A DNA stretch of 64,000 bases from Winogradskyella endarachnes (lineage in GTDB: Bacteria > Bacteroidota > Bacteroidia > Flavobacteriales > Flavobacteriaceae). The notes beneath the pieces were generated by a model. It had not been told where the DNA came from. It searched no databases and saw nothing but the letters and a program-made list of their open reading frames with translations. Shown here piece after piece: positions 33,359 to 42,535 of the stretch; position 1 is the stretch's first letter, and every line of letters starts with the position of its first letter. The stretch spans positions 62,001 through 126,000 of the forward strand of contig NZ_WOWS01000007.1 in assembly GCF_009741275.1 (NCBI RefSeq). The letters run 5' to 3'. A program made the position numbers and the translations under genes.

Positions 33359-35758
33359 TTAATGCTTCTTAAAATTACGTATACCTTCAATCAGCCATTC
33401 GTTATATTCTTTTGCATCTGGTGTATAGGCCACAGGATTGTTTAAATTCTCTTCATTATGATCCATTAACACATAAAATGGCTGTGTATTTGTTTTATAT
33501 TTTATGGTTTGCATTTCGCTCCATTTCTGACCTTTATTTCTTAGTTTCTTACCTGGTTTTAATTTAGAATCTGGTGCTTCGCCTTCTGGGAAATCAATTT
33601 TTTCATCTACATATAGAGAAATAAGAACAACATCATTTTTTAGTTTATTTAGAATTTCTGGTTTTACCCAAACATTTTGTTCCATTTTACGGCAATTAAC
33701 ACAAGCCCAGCCTGTAAAATCTAACATTACAGGTTTATTTATCTTTTTAGCATAAGCCAAACCTTCATCGTAATCATTAAATGCCAAAATATCATGTGGT
33801 GCCAATAAATGTGCTCCTTCTGGCAAATCTGAATGACTTGTAGTACCACCTCCTTTAGAATTGCCAACACCATATGGGGACTCAGAATAATCAATTGGTG
33901 GCGGAAATGCACTAATTAGATTTAAAGGCGCTCCCCAAAGCCCAGGAATCATGTAAACCGTAAATGATAATGTTAGTAATCCTAACATAAGTCTTCCTAC
34001 CGAAATATGCTTTAACGGCGAATCATGAGGTAGTTGTATTTTACCAAACAAATATAAAGCCAAAGTTCCAAATATGGCAATCCAAATAGCAATGAATACT
34101 TCACGTTCTAAAAAGTGAAGCTGCAATACTAAATCCGCTTGTGATAAAAATTTAAAAGCAAAAGCCAATTCCAAAAATCCTAAAACAACTTTTACCGTAT
34201 TTAACCAGCCTCCAGATTTTGGTAAAGAATTTAACCAACCCGGAAACGCAGCAAATAAACCAAATGGCAATGCCAAGGCTAAAGAGAAGCCTAACATCCC
34301 AATCATAGGAGCTAATCCTCCTGTGGTTGCAGATAATACTATAATATTGCCTACAAAAGGACCTGTGCACGAAAAAGATACAATTGCTAAAGCTAAAGCC
34401 ATAAAAAATATTCCAGTATAACCTCCTTTATCTGCTTTTCTGTCTATTTTATTAGCCCAAGAGTTAGGCAGCATTATTTCGAATGCACCCAAAAATGAAA
34501 TTGCAAAAATGACAAGAATTACAAAGAAAACAAGATTGAAGGTAACACCTGTCGAAAATTCATTTATAGCACTCGCTCCAAAAATAGCTACAACTCCTGT
34601 ACCTAAAATGACATAAATTACGATTATACATAATCCATAGATTAAAGCATTTTTTACACCTTGTGATTTCGTTTTACTTTGCTTAGTAAAAAAACTTACG
34701 GTCATTGGTATTAAAGGAAAGACACAAGGCGTAAAAAGCGCAATAAAACCAGCCCCTAGTCCTAAAATAAAAATTGTCCATAATCCTTCTCTCTCCTCTT
34801 CTGTCTCTGATTGTATATAATCAACGTTTTTTTTTACTGCTACACTTTTAGTTAAATCATACTCTAAATCTACATAGGTTGGTGCAGTACATTGTGTATC
34901 ATCGCAAGACATAAAACCAACTTCTCCCGAAATAGAGGAAATCTCCGTGTTTGAAACTTTTATTTTTTGTCTAAACTCAGTTTTATCTTTAAAGTATTTA
35001 ATCTTCATATCGAAGACCTTATCCATACTTTCTCGCCCATTTTCTTCGATAGTTGTACCAACTAAGTCTACACCTTCTTTTAAGGTATAATTAAAACTTG
35101 TAGGTATCGGTCCTCCTTCTTCAATATTTTGAGCGTACAACTTCCACCCTTTATCTATCGTAGCTGTGGCTACTAAAATAAATTCATTAGTTTCATTTTT
35201 CTCAACACTTGTACTCCATTTTACAGGTTCTAATATTTTGGGTTTTGTAGCATTAAAATCTAAAGTTGTTGTTGATTCTTCTACTGCTACATCAACATCT
35301 TTTGCTTTTTTTAAATTAAAAATTAAATCTATATAATTTGGTGGCATGCATTTTTCATCATCACAAACCATAAATTCAACCTCACCATTAACTAGAGATA
35401 CTTCTTTATTTATAACTTTAATACGTTGCGTAAACTGAGCTTTGTTTTCGAAGAATTTAATTTTCATATCAAAAACAGGGTCGTCAACCGTATGACCATC
35501 ATCCTCTTTAGTATTAGATAGTAATTCTATATCAGAATCTGTTGTATAATTAAATGTTGTAGCTATTGGACCACCTTCTGGCACTACCTGAGAATAAAGA
35601 TGCCAGCCAGCTTCTATTGTTGCTATTGAAATAAGGTTATATTCTGTTTCAGAAATTTTTTCTGTTTTTGTCTCCCATTTTACTGGGTCAAAAACTTGAG
35701 CATTTGCATTAAAAGCAAATACTAAAAGACAAAGTAGAAGTACTTTTTTTATATTCAT
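33359..35758 (-). CDS. dsbD: DsbD-type thiol:disulfide interchange protein
   Basis: 799 aa. Signal peptide ending NANAQ, then two tandem periplasmic alpha-type domains, each with a Cys pair ([10 protein letters not shown] and [10 protein letters not shown]). Then an eight-helix CcdA/DsbD membrane domain with TPCVFPLIP and FSCTGPFVG, and a C-terminal thioredoxin domain with CVNC (WACVNCRKM). E. coli DsbD has only one alpha domain. Passes electrons from cytosolic thioredoxin to the periplasm. The ATG at 35758 is preferred over a TTG at 35764. Confidence 0.93.
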   Translation of the reverse strand: MNIKKVLLLCLLVFAFNANAQVFDPVKWETKTEKISETEYNLISIATIEAGWHLYSQVVPEGGPIATTFNYTTDSDIELLSNTKEDDGHTVDDPVFDMKIKFFENKAQFTQRIKVINKEVSLVNGEVEFMVCDDEKCMPPNYIDLIFNLKKAKDVDVAVEESTTTLDFNATKPKILEPVKWSTSVEKNETNEFILVATATIDKGWKLYAQNIEEGGPIPTSFNYTLKEGVDLVGTTIEENGRESMDKVFDMKIKYFKDKTEFRQKIKVSNTEISSISGEVGFMSCDDTQCTAPTYVDLEYDLTKSVAVKKNVDYIQSETEEEREGLWTIFILGLGAGFIALFTPCVFPLIPMTVSFFTKQSKTKSQGVKNALIYGLCIIVIYVILGTGVVAIFGASAINEFSTGVTFNLVFFVILVIFAISFLGAFEIMLPNSWANKIDRKADKGGYTGIFFMALALAIVSFSCTGPFVGNIIVLSATTGGLAPMIGMLGFSLALALPFGLFAAFPGWLNSLPKSGGWLNTVKVVLGFLELAFAFKFLSQADLVLQLHFLEREVFIAIWIAIFGTLALYLFGKIQLPHDSPLKHISVGRLMLGLLTLSFTVYMIPGLWGAPLNLISAFPPPIDYSESPYGVGNSKGGGTTSHSDLPEGAHLLAPHDILAFNDYDEGLAYAKKINKPVMLDFTGWACVNCRKMEQNVWVKPEILNKLKNDVVLISLYVDEKIDFPEGEAPDSKLKPGKKLRNKGQKWSEMQTIKYKTNTQPFYVLMDHNEENLNNPVAYTPDAKEYNEWLIEGIRNFKKH

Positions 35759-35866
35759 AAACAACTTGTTAAATCACAAAAATAAGTGATGTCCTTTTTT
35801 TATTGGTTAATAGTCGACTAATTTATAAAAACCTTAAGAGTTATGGAAATGAATTATGGCAATAAA

Positions 35867-35891
35867 AAAACCGAACGTTAAGTTCGGTTTT
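35867..35891 (-). terminator. terminator of the rhodanese lipoprotein gene
   Basis: AAAACCGAAC and GTTCGGTTTT form a perfect 10-bp stem with a GTTAA loop; on the minus strand seven T follow. It overlaps the stop codon. Confidence 0.85.
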
Positions 35892-36306
35892 ACATATCAG
35901 TTTTTAAGTTAATCTCTAGCTTGTCGGAGTGTTTCCATTTAGAGATTCCACCTTCTAAGTCGTATATTTTTTCAAAACCTGCGTCTTTCATTTTTTGTGC
36001 ACATTTTGCACTTCTTCTTCCAGATTTACAATACAAAATTACAGGTTTTTTTTTATTTAATTTTGTGATATCTACCTCAAAAGTTGGGGACATAAAATCA
36101 ATATTTTGCGAATTAGCAATGTGAATTTCGTCATGTTCTTTAGGTGTTCTAATATCTACTAATTGAACATCTTCTAACTCCAGAATAGACTGCATCTCCT
36201 CTGCTGTTACTAACTTAACATCATCATTATCAGATTTATTATCTATGCAACTCACACCAAAACTAAGTGCTAATAGAAGACAACATATTTTTAGCAGTCT
36301 TTTCAT
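35890..36306 (-). CDS. rhodanese-domain lipoprotein
   Basis: 138 aa. Lipoprotein signal LLALSFGVSC (Cys20), then one rhodanese domain: VQLVDIRTPKEHDEIHI, catalytic loop YCKSGRRS with active Cys, and GFEKIYDLEGGISKW. Periplasmic or outer-membrane sulfur-transfer or persulfide role. It sits between dsbD and a second, cytosolic rhodanese on the same strand. Confidence 0.9.
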   Translation of the reverse strand: MKRLLKICCLLLALSFGVSCIDNKSDNDDVKLVTAEEMQSILELEDVQLVDIRTPKEHDEIHIANSQNIDFMSPTFEVDITKLNKKKPVILYCKSGRRSAKCAQKMKDAGFEKIYDLEGGISKWKHSDKLEINLKTDM

Positions 36307-36325
36307 AATAATTTTAGATTAAAAA

Positions 36326-36643
36326 TTAATCTTGGTTTACAATATCTCCTTGCCAACCCATTATACCTCCAACTAAATTATAAGTATTTTTAAAATCTAA
36401 TTGGTTCATTATTCCGCAAGCTTGTCCGCTACGCGCGCCAGACCTACAATATACGTAATAGTTCTTAGTCTTATCTAACTTCTCTAATTCGTAGATAAAA
36501 CCTTGACCTTTATGAATATCTATATGTATTGCATTAGGAATTATACCTTCATCAACCTCTTCTTGAGTTCTTACATCTAAAACAACTGCATTATTGTCTG
36601 CTTCTAGTTGTTTTTCCCAGTCTTCTTGTGATAAATCAGCCAT
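36326..36643 (-). CDS. cytosolic rhodanese-domain protein
   Basis: 105 aa, a single rhodanese domain without signal peptide: VLDVRTQEEVDEGIIPNAIHI, active-site loop YCRSGARSG and YNLVGGIMGWQGD. It lies 19 bases upstream of the rhodanese lipoprotein on the same strand, so probably co-transcribed. Confidence 0.92.
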   Translation of the reverse strand: MADLSQEDWEKQLEADNNAVVLDVRTQEEVDEGIIPNAIHIDIHKGQGFIYELEKLDKTKNYYVYCRSGARSGQACGIMNQLDFKNTYNLVGGIMGWQGDIVNQD

Positions 36644-36699
36644 AGTTCAATTTTAATTTTTCGGTAAAATTAACATTTCCTTATAACATAGACGAAAAA

Positions 36700-36726
36700 A
36701 AACCCGAAGTGTTACAAAACGGGTTT
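36700..36726 (-). terminator. terminator of the thioredoxin-fold pair
   Basis: AAACCCG (36700-36706) pairs with CGGGTTT (36720-36726). On the minus strand the second arm is followed by eight T. It ends the 37880-36792 unit. Confidence 0.75.
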
Positions 36727-36791
36727 AATTTTTAACATTTTATCTTAAATTTATTTGAAGATATAATGATTTTCTTTTCACTAAAAATCTA

Positions 36792-37403
36792 TTAAACCTT
36801 AATAGAACAGCCTATTGCTCTAGTTTCAGTTACCTTAATTGCCTCACCTTTTAATAAAGCATCTACGGCATTTTCAACATATTTTTGATTTACAGCTGTA
36901 GCATCTTGGTAATTATCATCAATTGCTCCTATATATTTTACAACATTGCCTTTCTTAGTTTTTTGCAGTAAATAAACATGAGGTGTTTTAGTAGCACCAT
37001 ATTGTGGATAAATCTCTTGGTCTTTATCCATTAAATAAGGAAATGTAAAACCTTTTTCTTTAGCTCTTTCTTGCATTGCTTCCATATTATCGCCTGGTTT
37101 TATTTTAGTATTGTTTGGCATTATGGCTATAACAGGATACCCTTTTGAAGCATATTTTTTGTTTAAGGCTTCAATTCTATCTTCATAAGCTACAGCATAA
37201 GGACAAGTGTTACATGTAAAGGTTACAATAAATCCTTTTGCATCTTTATAGTCTGATAAAGACACCATTTTACCATCTATATTTTCTAGACTAAAATCGG
37301 TAGCAATATCACCAATGCTATAACCTTTATCTTCACTCACAACTGTAAAAGCAGATAGTGAAAGTACTAAAACCATTGCTGATAATAATTTAAAAATTTT
37401 CAT
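36792..37403 (-). CDS. secreted thioredoxin-fold protein (AhpC/TSA redoxin type)
   Basis: 203 aa. Signal peptide (about 1-20), then a peroxiredoxin-like fold: DFSLENIDGKMVSLSDYK, active-site FTCNTCPYA (Cys-x-x-Cys), and TPHVYLLQK with the cis-Pro. It ends in AIGCSIKV. Probably periplasmic redox activity; the exact partner is unknown. It follows the TlpA-like gene after 6 bases. Confidence 0.88.
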   Translation of the reverse strand: MKIFKLLSAMVLVLSLSAFTVVSEDKGYSIGDIATDFSLENIDGKMVSLSDYKDAKGFIVTFTCNTCPYAVAYEDRIEALNKKYASKGYPVIAIMPNNTKIKPGDNMEAMQERAKEKGFTFPYLMDKDQEIYPQYGATKTPHVYLLQKTKKGNVVKYIGAIDDNYQDATAVNQKYVENAVDALLKGEAIKVTETRAIGCSIKV

Positions 37404-37409
37404 AGTTCT

Positions 37410-37880
37410 TTATTTTAAAAATTGTTTGACTTCTTTTTCTAATTCTTCTTGTGTAAACGATTTTTCGTAAAACATTCGTTTATCACCTTTATATATTATT
37501 GTGGCTGGTAAGGCTCCAGACCAACTTTCATCAATTGCAGGTATCCATCTATTTTGGTCATTATCATTTAACGCTACAACTCTAGACTTTAACTTATGCT
37601 TTTTTATATAAGGTTTTAATGCAGTTTCATACTTACTAGGAAAATCTAAACTCACTAACAATACGTCTACATCTTCATGTCTATATTTTTCATTTAAAGC
37701 TTCAAAATATGGCAACTCCTTTATACAAGGACCACACCATGTTGCCCAAAAATTTACAACATGTACTTTATCATCTTTCTGATTAATTAAAGGTTCTAAA
37801 CCATCATAATCATAGACTTCTAATGTTTCATCTTGAACTGGTAAAACTGTAATTAAAAAAATTAATAATATATTTCTCAT
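37410..37880 (-). CDS. TlpA-like periplasmic thioredoxin
   Basis: 156 aa. Short hydrophobic leader (about 2-15), thioredoxin-fold with HVVNFWATWCGPCIKELPYF (WCGPC active site) and the cis-Pro in ALPATIIYK. Secreted disulfide reductase, first gene of a two-gene unit with the 36792 protein. With DsbD and the rhodaneses it makes a redox/sulfur neighbourhood. Confidence 0.9.
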   Translation of the reverse strand: MRNILLIFLITVLPVQDETLEVYDYDGLEPLINQKDDKVHVVNFWATWCGPCIKELPYFEALNEKYRHEDVDVLLVSLDFPSKYETALKPYIKKHKLKSRVVALNDNDQNRWIPAIDESWSGALPATIIYKGDKRMFYEKSFTQEELEKEVKQFLK

Positions 37881-37942
37881 GCTATAAAGTTATTAATCGT
37901 AGAAGCTTACATTTAATATTTAACAAAAAATTAATTAAATGT

Positions 37943-37973
37943 TTGACATTATGAATTTTCATTTCTATCTTTG
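37943..37973 (+). promoter_or_regulatory. trp operon promoter
   Basis: TTG at 37943-37945 and TATCTTTG at 37966-37973 with 20 bases between: a full Bacteroidota-type promoter. The predicted start (about 37978-37981) lies only a few bases before the leader-peptide ATG at 37982. Confidence 0.8.
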
Positions 37974-37981
37974 ACCATATT

Positions 37982-38035
37982 ATGAAAATAAATACAAATC
38001 ATACTTGGTGGTGGAATTTCTCAAACGTTAGTTAG
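37982..38035 (+). CDS. trpL: trp operon leader peptide
   Basis: A 17-codon frame encoding MKINTNHTWWWNFSNVS with three consecutive Trp codons (38006-38014), placed between the trp promoter and an attenuator hairpin. Ribosome stalling at the Trp run when charged tRNA-Trp is scarce would favour the antiterminator. The almost leaderless placement is unusual. Confidence 0.85.
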   Translation: MKINTNHTWWWNFSNVS

Positions 38036-38098
38036 TGAAATCAACCTTGTTATGCAAAATATATAGAAAAAGGCTTGTCATTCACGACAAGCCTTTTT
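38006..38098 (+). promoter_or_regulatory. trp transcription attenuator
   Basis: The terminator (3:4) is AAAAAGGCTTGTC (38067-38079) with GACAAGCCTTTTT (38086-38098), 13 perfect pairs, ending in a T-run. The antiterminator (2:3) is CAACCTT (38042-38048) with AAGG-C-TTG (38070-38077, one bulge). A protector (1:2) pairs ATTTC after the Trp codons (38016-38020) with GAAAT (38037-38041). trpE starts 14 bases later. Confidence 0.85.
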
Positions 38099-38112
38099 TA
38101 ATTTAAAATTTT

Positions 38113-39513
38113 ATGAAAACATTTAGTTTATACACACATTATAAAAAAATCTTAGCAGACACTATTACACCTGTTAGTATTTATCTTAAAATTAGAGATA
38201 AATTCCCTAATAGCATACTTTTAGAAAGTAGCGACTATCATGCTAATAATAATAGTTTCTCATACATCTGTTGTAATCCTATTGCTTCTATAAAGGTTGA
38301 AGGTAATAGTATTTATCAAACATATCCAGACGGTAGTTCTAAGTCTAATTTTGTTGAAACCGTAGGTGTTGTGGAAGAAATTCACAAATTCACACAACGC
38401 TTTAAAGTCGACACAAAAGAAAAATTTAAATTCATTAACAACGGTATTTTTGGATATACCTCCTACGATGCTGTAAAATATTTTGAAGACATAGAAATCT
38501 CAAAAAAGGAAAATTCTGTGTCTATACCAGAAGTGTATTATGCCGTTTATCAAAACATAATAGCCATTAATCATTATAAAAACGAAGCCTATATTTTTGC
38601 GCATTGTTTTGATACTGAAAATAATATCGATGATATTCTGCAACTAATTCAAACCAGACAATATGCGTCTTACGATTTTAACACCAATGGCGACATTGAT
38701 TCTAATCTTACAGACGATGAGTATAAAGAACATGTAGAATTAGCAAAAAAACATTGTGGACGAGGCGATGTTTTTCAATTGGTATTATCTAAGCAGTTTT
38801 CGCAAAAATTTAGTGGAGACGAGTTTAATGTTTACCGAGCATTAAGAAGTATCAATCCGTCGCCATATTTGTTTTATTTCGATTATGGGAATTTTAAAAT
38901 ATTCGGAAGCTCACCAGAAGCACAATTAGTAGTTAACGAAGGTAAAGCTGAAATCCACCCAATTGCAGGCACATTTAAACGTAGTGGAAACGACCTTAAA
39001 GATGCAGAACTTGCCGAAGCATTAATTAAAGATGACAAAGAAAACAGCGAGCATGTAATGTTAGTTGATTTAGCACGTAACGATCTAAGTAGAAACGGAA
39101 GCAATGTCACTGTAGAAAATTATAGAGAAGTACAATTTTTCTCTCATGTTATTCATTTGGTAAGCAAAGTTACCGGAACCATTCATAAAAACACAAACAC
39201 CATGCAAGTTGTTGCAGACACCTTTCCGGCCGGAACATTGAGTGGTGCTCCAAAACATATGGCTATGCAACTTATAGAGAAATACGAAAAAACAAGCAGA
39301 GGCTATTACGGAGGTGCTATTGGTTTTATGGATTTCAACGGTAATTTTAATCATGCTATTATGATTAGAACTTTTTTAAGTCAAAACCATAAACTATTCT
39401 GGCAAGCAGGTGCAGGATTAGTAGCAAAATCAAATCCTCAAAATGAATTGCAGGAAGTTTATAATAAACTTGGTGCATTAACAAATGCTATTGAATTGGC
39501 GAAGGATATTTAG
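38113..39513 (+). CDS. trpE: anthranilate synthase component I
   Basis: 466 aa. Makes anthranilate from chorismate with ammonia from TrpG. Family motifs visible are SPYLFYFDYGNFKIFGSSPE in the middle, PIAGTFKRSG, ENSEHVMLVDLARNDLSR and the FPAGTLSGAPKHMAM region. The N-terminal feedback element includes LLESS followed by FSYICCNPIAS. It is the first structural gene of the operon, 14 bases after the attenuator. It is followed by a 315-base gap filled by a repeat. Confidence 0.95.
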   Translation: MKTFSLYTHYKKILADTITPVSIYLKIRDKFPNSILLESSDYHANNNSFSYICCNPIASIKVEGNSIYQTYPDGSSKSNFVETVGVVEEIHKFTQRFKVDTKEKFKFINNGIFGYTSYDAVKYFEDIEISKKENSVSIPEVYYAVYQNIIAINHYKNEAYIFAHCFDTENNIDDILQLIQTRQYASYDFNTNGDIDSNLTDDEYKEHVELAKKHCGRGDVFQLVLSKQFSQKFSGDEFNVYRALRSINPSPYLFYFDYGNFKIFGSSPEAQLVVNEGKAEIHPIAGTFKRSGNDLKDAELAEALIKDDKENSEHVMLVDLARNDLSRNGSNVTVENYREVQFFSHVIHLVSKVTGTIHKNTNTMQVVADTFPAGTLSGAPKHMAMQLIEKYEKTSRGYYGGAIGFMDFNGNFNHAIMIRTFLSQNHKLFWQAGAGLVAKSNPQNELQEVYNKLGALTNAIELAKDI

Positions 39514-39515
39514 TA

Positions 39516-39549
39516 GTTAGCTGTTAGCTGTTAGCTGTTAGCTGTTAGC
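39516..39549 (+). repeat. heptanucleotide tandem array 1 (unit GTTAGCT)
   Basis: Almost five perfect copies of a 7-bp unit directly behind the trpE stop codon, leading into intergenic repeat copy 1. Confidence 0.9.
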
Positions 39550-39765
39550 AAAATTGAAATACAATTTAGGAAAGAACAAAAATTAGTAAAAATTAATGTC
39601 CCAAATTCCGACATAGTCGGAAACATCAAAATTCAGAAATAATGAGCGAAAGAACGAAGATGCGAGGCGCAGCCTCAAGCACGAAGTTCTGAAAGCGAAT
39701 GTCGCTTTGGCGATTTCCTAATTTTGATTGTGATTTTAGGTTCGTTTACATAAAGGCAAATGAAC
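39550..39765 (+). repeat. structured intergenic repeat, copy 1 (trpE-trpG)
   Basis: About 216 bp. In order: the TTCCGAC-ATA-GTCGGAA hairpin (39606-39622); a long imperfect hairpin closed by ATCAAAATT (39625-39633) with AATTTTGAT (39720-39728), containing a GAGGC-GCA-GCCTC loop-stem and AAAGCG-N5-CGCTTT; and the GTTCGTTT...AAATGAAC hairpin. Three more copies lie at 41477, 43229 and 44758, all in the same orientation. It is followed by a CCTGCC-TT-GGCAGG hairpin right before trpG. Confidence 0.85.
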
Positions 39766-39828
39766 AGATAAAAAAGAAAGAAAAGAAAATAGTTTAATTA
39801 ATAGATACCTGCCTTGGCAGGCATTAAA

Positions 39829-40395
39829 ATGAAAAAAGTATTAGTAATAGACAACTACGACAGTTTTACATACAATTTGGTCCATTATTTAGAAGACTTA
39901 AATTGTGAAGTTATTGTAAAACGAAACGATAAATTAACACTAGATGAAGTTGATGCTTTTGATAAAATTGTATTATCACCAGGACCTGGAATTCCTGATG
40001 AAGCAGGTTTATTAAAACAAATCATAGCGACTTACGCACCAACAAAAAGTATTTTAGGTGTATGTTTAGGTCAGCAAGCTATTGGCGAAGTTTTTGGAGG
40101 TTCATTAGAAAACTTAGATAATGTATATCATGGTGTTTCAACCACAATTACACTTTCGGTAGAAGACGAACCTTTATTTAAAGGCTTAGGAGAAACTTTT
40201 GAAGTTGGCAGATACCACTCTTGGGTTGTAAATGCCAATTTACCTGATAGTTTAGAAGCCACATCTTATGATGAAAACGGACAAATAATGTCATTAAGAC
40301 ATAAGGTATATGATGTAAAAGGCGTACAATACCATCCGGAATCTGTGTTAACACCAGATGGAAAAACCATTCTTAAAAACTGGATTAATTCTTAA
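39829..40395 (+). CDS. trpG: anthranilate synthase glutamine amidotransferase component II
   Basis: 188 aa class I amidotransferase that supplies ammonia to TrpE. Visible: VLVIDNYDSFTYNLVHYL, the oxyanion region LSPGPGIPDEAG, nucleophile Cys in LGVCLGQQAIGE, and the His-Glu pair in GVQYHPESVLTPDG. The ATG at 39829 is chosen; an in-frame TTG at 39814 would add residues from the repeat-associated hairpin. It is 2 bases from trpD. Confidence 0.95.
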   Translation: MKKVLVIDNYDSFTYNLVHYLEDLNCEVIVKRNDKLTLDEVDAFDKIVLSPGPGIPDEAGLLKQIIATYAPTKSILGVCLGQQAIGEVFGGSLENLDNVYHGVSTTITLSVEDEPLFKGLGETFEVGRYHSWVVNANLPDSLEATSYDENGQIMSLRHKVYDVKGVQYHPESVLTPDGKTILKNWINS

Positions 40396-40397
40396 GT

Positions 40398-41390
40398 ATG
40401 AAGGCATTATTAAATAGACTAATAAACCAAGAAAGCATCTCGAGTGAAGAAGCAAAAAACGTCTTGGTAAATATATCAGCAGGTCACTACAACCAAAGTC
40501 AAATTGCATCATTCTTAACCGTTTACATGATGCGCAGCATCACGTTAGACGAACTTAGAGGATTCAGAGACGCCCTTTTAGAACTTTGTATTCCTGTAGA
40601 TTTAAACGATTACAACACTATAGATTTATGCGGAACAGGTGGTGATGGAAAAGACACGTTTAATATTTCAACCTTGTCCTCATTTGTCACGGCAGGTGCA
40701 GGAGTTCATGTTACAAAACATGGAAATTATGGTGTATCCTCTGCTTGTGGTTCTTCCAACGTTATGGAACATTTAGGTATTAAATTCACCAATGATATCG
40801 ACTTTTTAAAACGAAGCATAGACGAAGCAGGTATTTGTGTGTTACACGCACCATTATTTCATCCAGCCATGAAAAATGTGGCACCAATTAGAAAAGAATT
40901 AGGCGTAAAAACCTTTTTCAATATGCTAGGACCAATGGTAAATCCTGCATTTCCCAAAAATCAAATGGTTGGGGTTTTTAATCTCGAATTGTTAAGACTT
41001 TACGGTTATTTATATCAAGAAACCGACAAAAATTATGCTGTAGTTCATGCCTTAGATGGTTATGATGAAATTTCATTAACAGGAAAAACAAAAGTTATAA
41101 CAAATGCATCCGAAACTTTATTTGAACCATATGAATTAGGTGTGGATATCGTAGAGCAATCTGCCATTTTTGGAGGAAGCACTGTAAAAGAAGCTGCCAA
41201 ACTATTTATAAAAATTATAAACGGCAATGGCTCTAAAGCCCAAAACAATGTAGTCTGTGCAAACGCAGGATTAGCGATTGCTACTGCAAAACAAATTTCT
41301 CACAAAGAAGGGTTTCAATTAGCAAAAGAGTCGTTAATGAGTGGAAAAGGAAAAGAAGTTTTAGATAAGTTGATTGAGATAAGCAAATAA
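40398..41390 (+). CDS. trpD: anthranilate phosphoribosyltransferase
   Basis: 330 aa. Transfers phosphoribose from PRPP to anthranilate. Signatures: DLCGTGGDGKDTFNISTL (PRPP loop), KHGNYGVSSACGSSNVMEHLG and FNMLGPMVNPA. Length is typical. Follows trpG closely and is followed by the second heptamer array plus repeat copy 2. Confidence 0.96.
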   Translation: MKALLNRLINQESISSEEAKNVLVNISAGHYNQSQIASFLTVYMMRSITLDELRGFRDALLELCIPVDLNDYNTIDLCGTGGDGKDTFNISTLSSFVTAGAGVHVTKHGNYGVSSACGSSNVMEHLGIKFTNDIDFLKRSIDEAGICVLHAPLFHPAMKNVAPIRKELGVKTFFNMLGPMVNPAFPKNQMVGVFNLELLRLYGYLYQETDKNYAVVHALDGYDEISLTGKTKVITNASETLFEPYELGVDIVEQSAIFGGSTVKEAAKLFIKIINGNGSKAQNNVVCANAGLAIATAKQISHKEGFQLAKESLMSGKGKEVLDKLIEISK

Positions 41391-41393
41391 TAA

Positions 41394-41476
41394 TTAGCAG
41401 TTAGCAGTTAGCAGTTAGCAGTTAGCAGTTAGCAGTTAGCAGTTAGCAGTTAGCAGTTAGCAGTTAGCAGTTAGCA
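41394..41476 (+). repeat. heptanucleotide tandem array 2 (unit TTAGCAG)
   Basis: Just under twelve perfect copies (83 bp) starting a few bases after the trpD stop codon and leading into repeat copy 2. The unit differs by one base from array 1 (same strand, GCTGTTA versus GCAGTTA). Confidence 0.95.
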
Positions 41477-41692
41477 AAAATGAAATATAATTTGGGAAGA
41501 AAGCAAAAATAAGTAAAAATTAATGTCCCAAATTCCGACATAGTCGGAAACATCAAAATTCAGAAATAATGAGCGAAAGAACAAAGATGCGAGGCGCAGC
41601 CTCAAGCACGAAGTTCTGAAAGCGAATGTCGCTTTAGCGATTTCCTAATTTTGATTGTGATTTTTGGTTCGTTTGCATCAAGACAAATGAAT
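41477..41692 (+). repeat. structured intergenic repeat, copy 2 (trpD-trpC)
   Basis: Nearly identical to copy 1 over most of its length: the TTCCGAC hairpin, ATCAAAATT/AATTTTGAT closing stem and inner AAAGCG/CGCTTT hairpin are all kept. Differences lie mainly in the first 50 bases and the last hairpin. It is followed by ACCTG-TTTTTA-CAGG-type hairpin bases right before the trpC ATG. Confidence 0.85.
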
Positions 41693-41739
41693 AAATAAGA
41701 AAATGAATTTAAAATAAACCTGTTTTTACAGGCTTTAAT

Positions 41740-42522
41740 ATGAACATATTAGACAAAATAGTAATAGACAAACGTAAAGAAGTTAATTTACGTAAATCTT
41801 TAATTCCAATAACTCAATTAGAGCAATCTGTTTTATTTGAACGCAACACTATTTCTCTAGCTCAAAACCTAAGAAACAGCCAATCAGGAATCATAGCAGA
41901 ACACAAAAGACGTTCCCCATCTAAATCTGTTATTAATCATAATTTAAATGTGCAAGATGTGGCGAGTGGATATGAAACTGCAGGTGTTTGTGGTATGTCT
42001 GTTTTAACTGATGGAAAATATTTTGGTGGTTCTTTAGACGATTTAATAATTGCCAGAGCCAGTTCTAATTTACCGCTTTTAAGAAAAGAATTTATTATTG
42101 ACAGCTATCAAATTCTCGAAGCCAAAGCTTATGGAGCAGATGTTATTTTATTAATAGCAGCTATACTAACAAGAGCAGAAATAAAACAATTTTCAGAATT
42201 AGCAAAAAGCTTAAATATAGATGTTTTATTAGAAGTACATAACGAAGAAGAATTACACAAATCCATAATGCCTTCAATAGATATGTTAGGTGTAAACAAT
42301 AGAAATTTAAAAACTTTTGAAGTCAGCCTAGAAACCTCAAAACAATTGAGTCAATTAATTCCAAACGATTTTGTAAAGGTTTCCGAAAGCGGAATAAGTT
42401 CAGTTGAAGCCATAAAAGAATTACAACCGTTTGGTTACAAAGGCTTTTTAATTGGAGAAAATTTCATGAAAACCGATAATCCTGGAGAAAGCGCTAAAGA
42501 ATTTATTAAAGGCCTCCTCTAA
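41740..42522 (+). CDS. trpC: indole-3-glycerol phosphate synthase
   Basis: 260 aa TIM barrel that closes the indole ring. Visible: IIAEHKRRSPSKSVIN (catalytic Glu and Lys), VLTDGKYFGGSLDDL, LLRKEFIIDSYQILEA, LLEVHNEEEL, GVNNRNLKTFEV and VSESGISS. Monofunctional (no fused TrpF). It is 13 bases from the trpF frame. Confidence 0.96.
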   Translation: MNILDKIVIDKRKEVNLRKSLIPITQLEQSVLFERNTISLAQNLRNSQSGIIAEHKRRSPSKSVINHNLNVQDVASGYETAGVCGMSVLTDGKYFGGSLDDLIIARASSNLPLLRKEFIIDSYQILEAKAYGADVILLIAAILTRAEIKQFSELAKSLNIDVLLEVHNEEELHKSIMPSIDMLGVNNRNLKTFEVSLETSKQLSQLIPNDFVKVSESGISSVEAIKELQPFGYKGFLIGENFMKTDNPGESAKEFIKGLL

Positions 42523-42535
42523 CTCCTCCATTAGG

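Noticed and set aside
41394-41476. Heptamer array as a CRISPR
   Set aside because: Seven-base units follow each other without spacers and there are no cas genes; these are simple tandem repeats.
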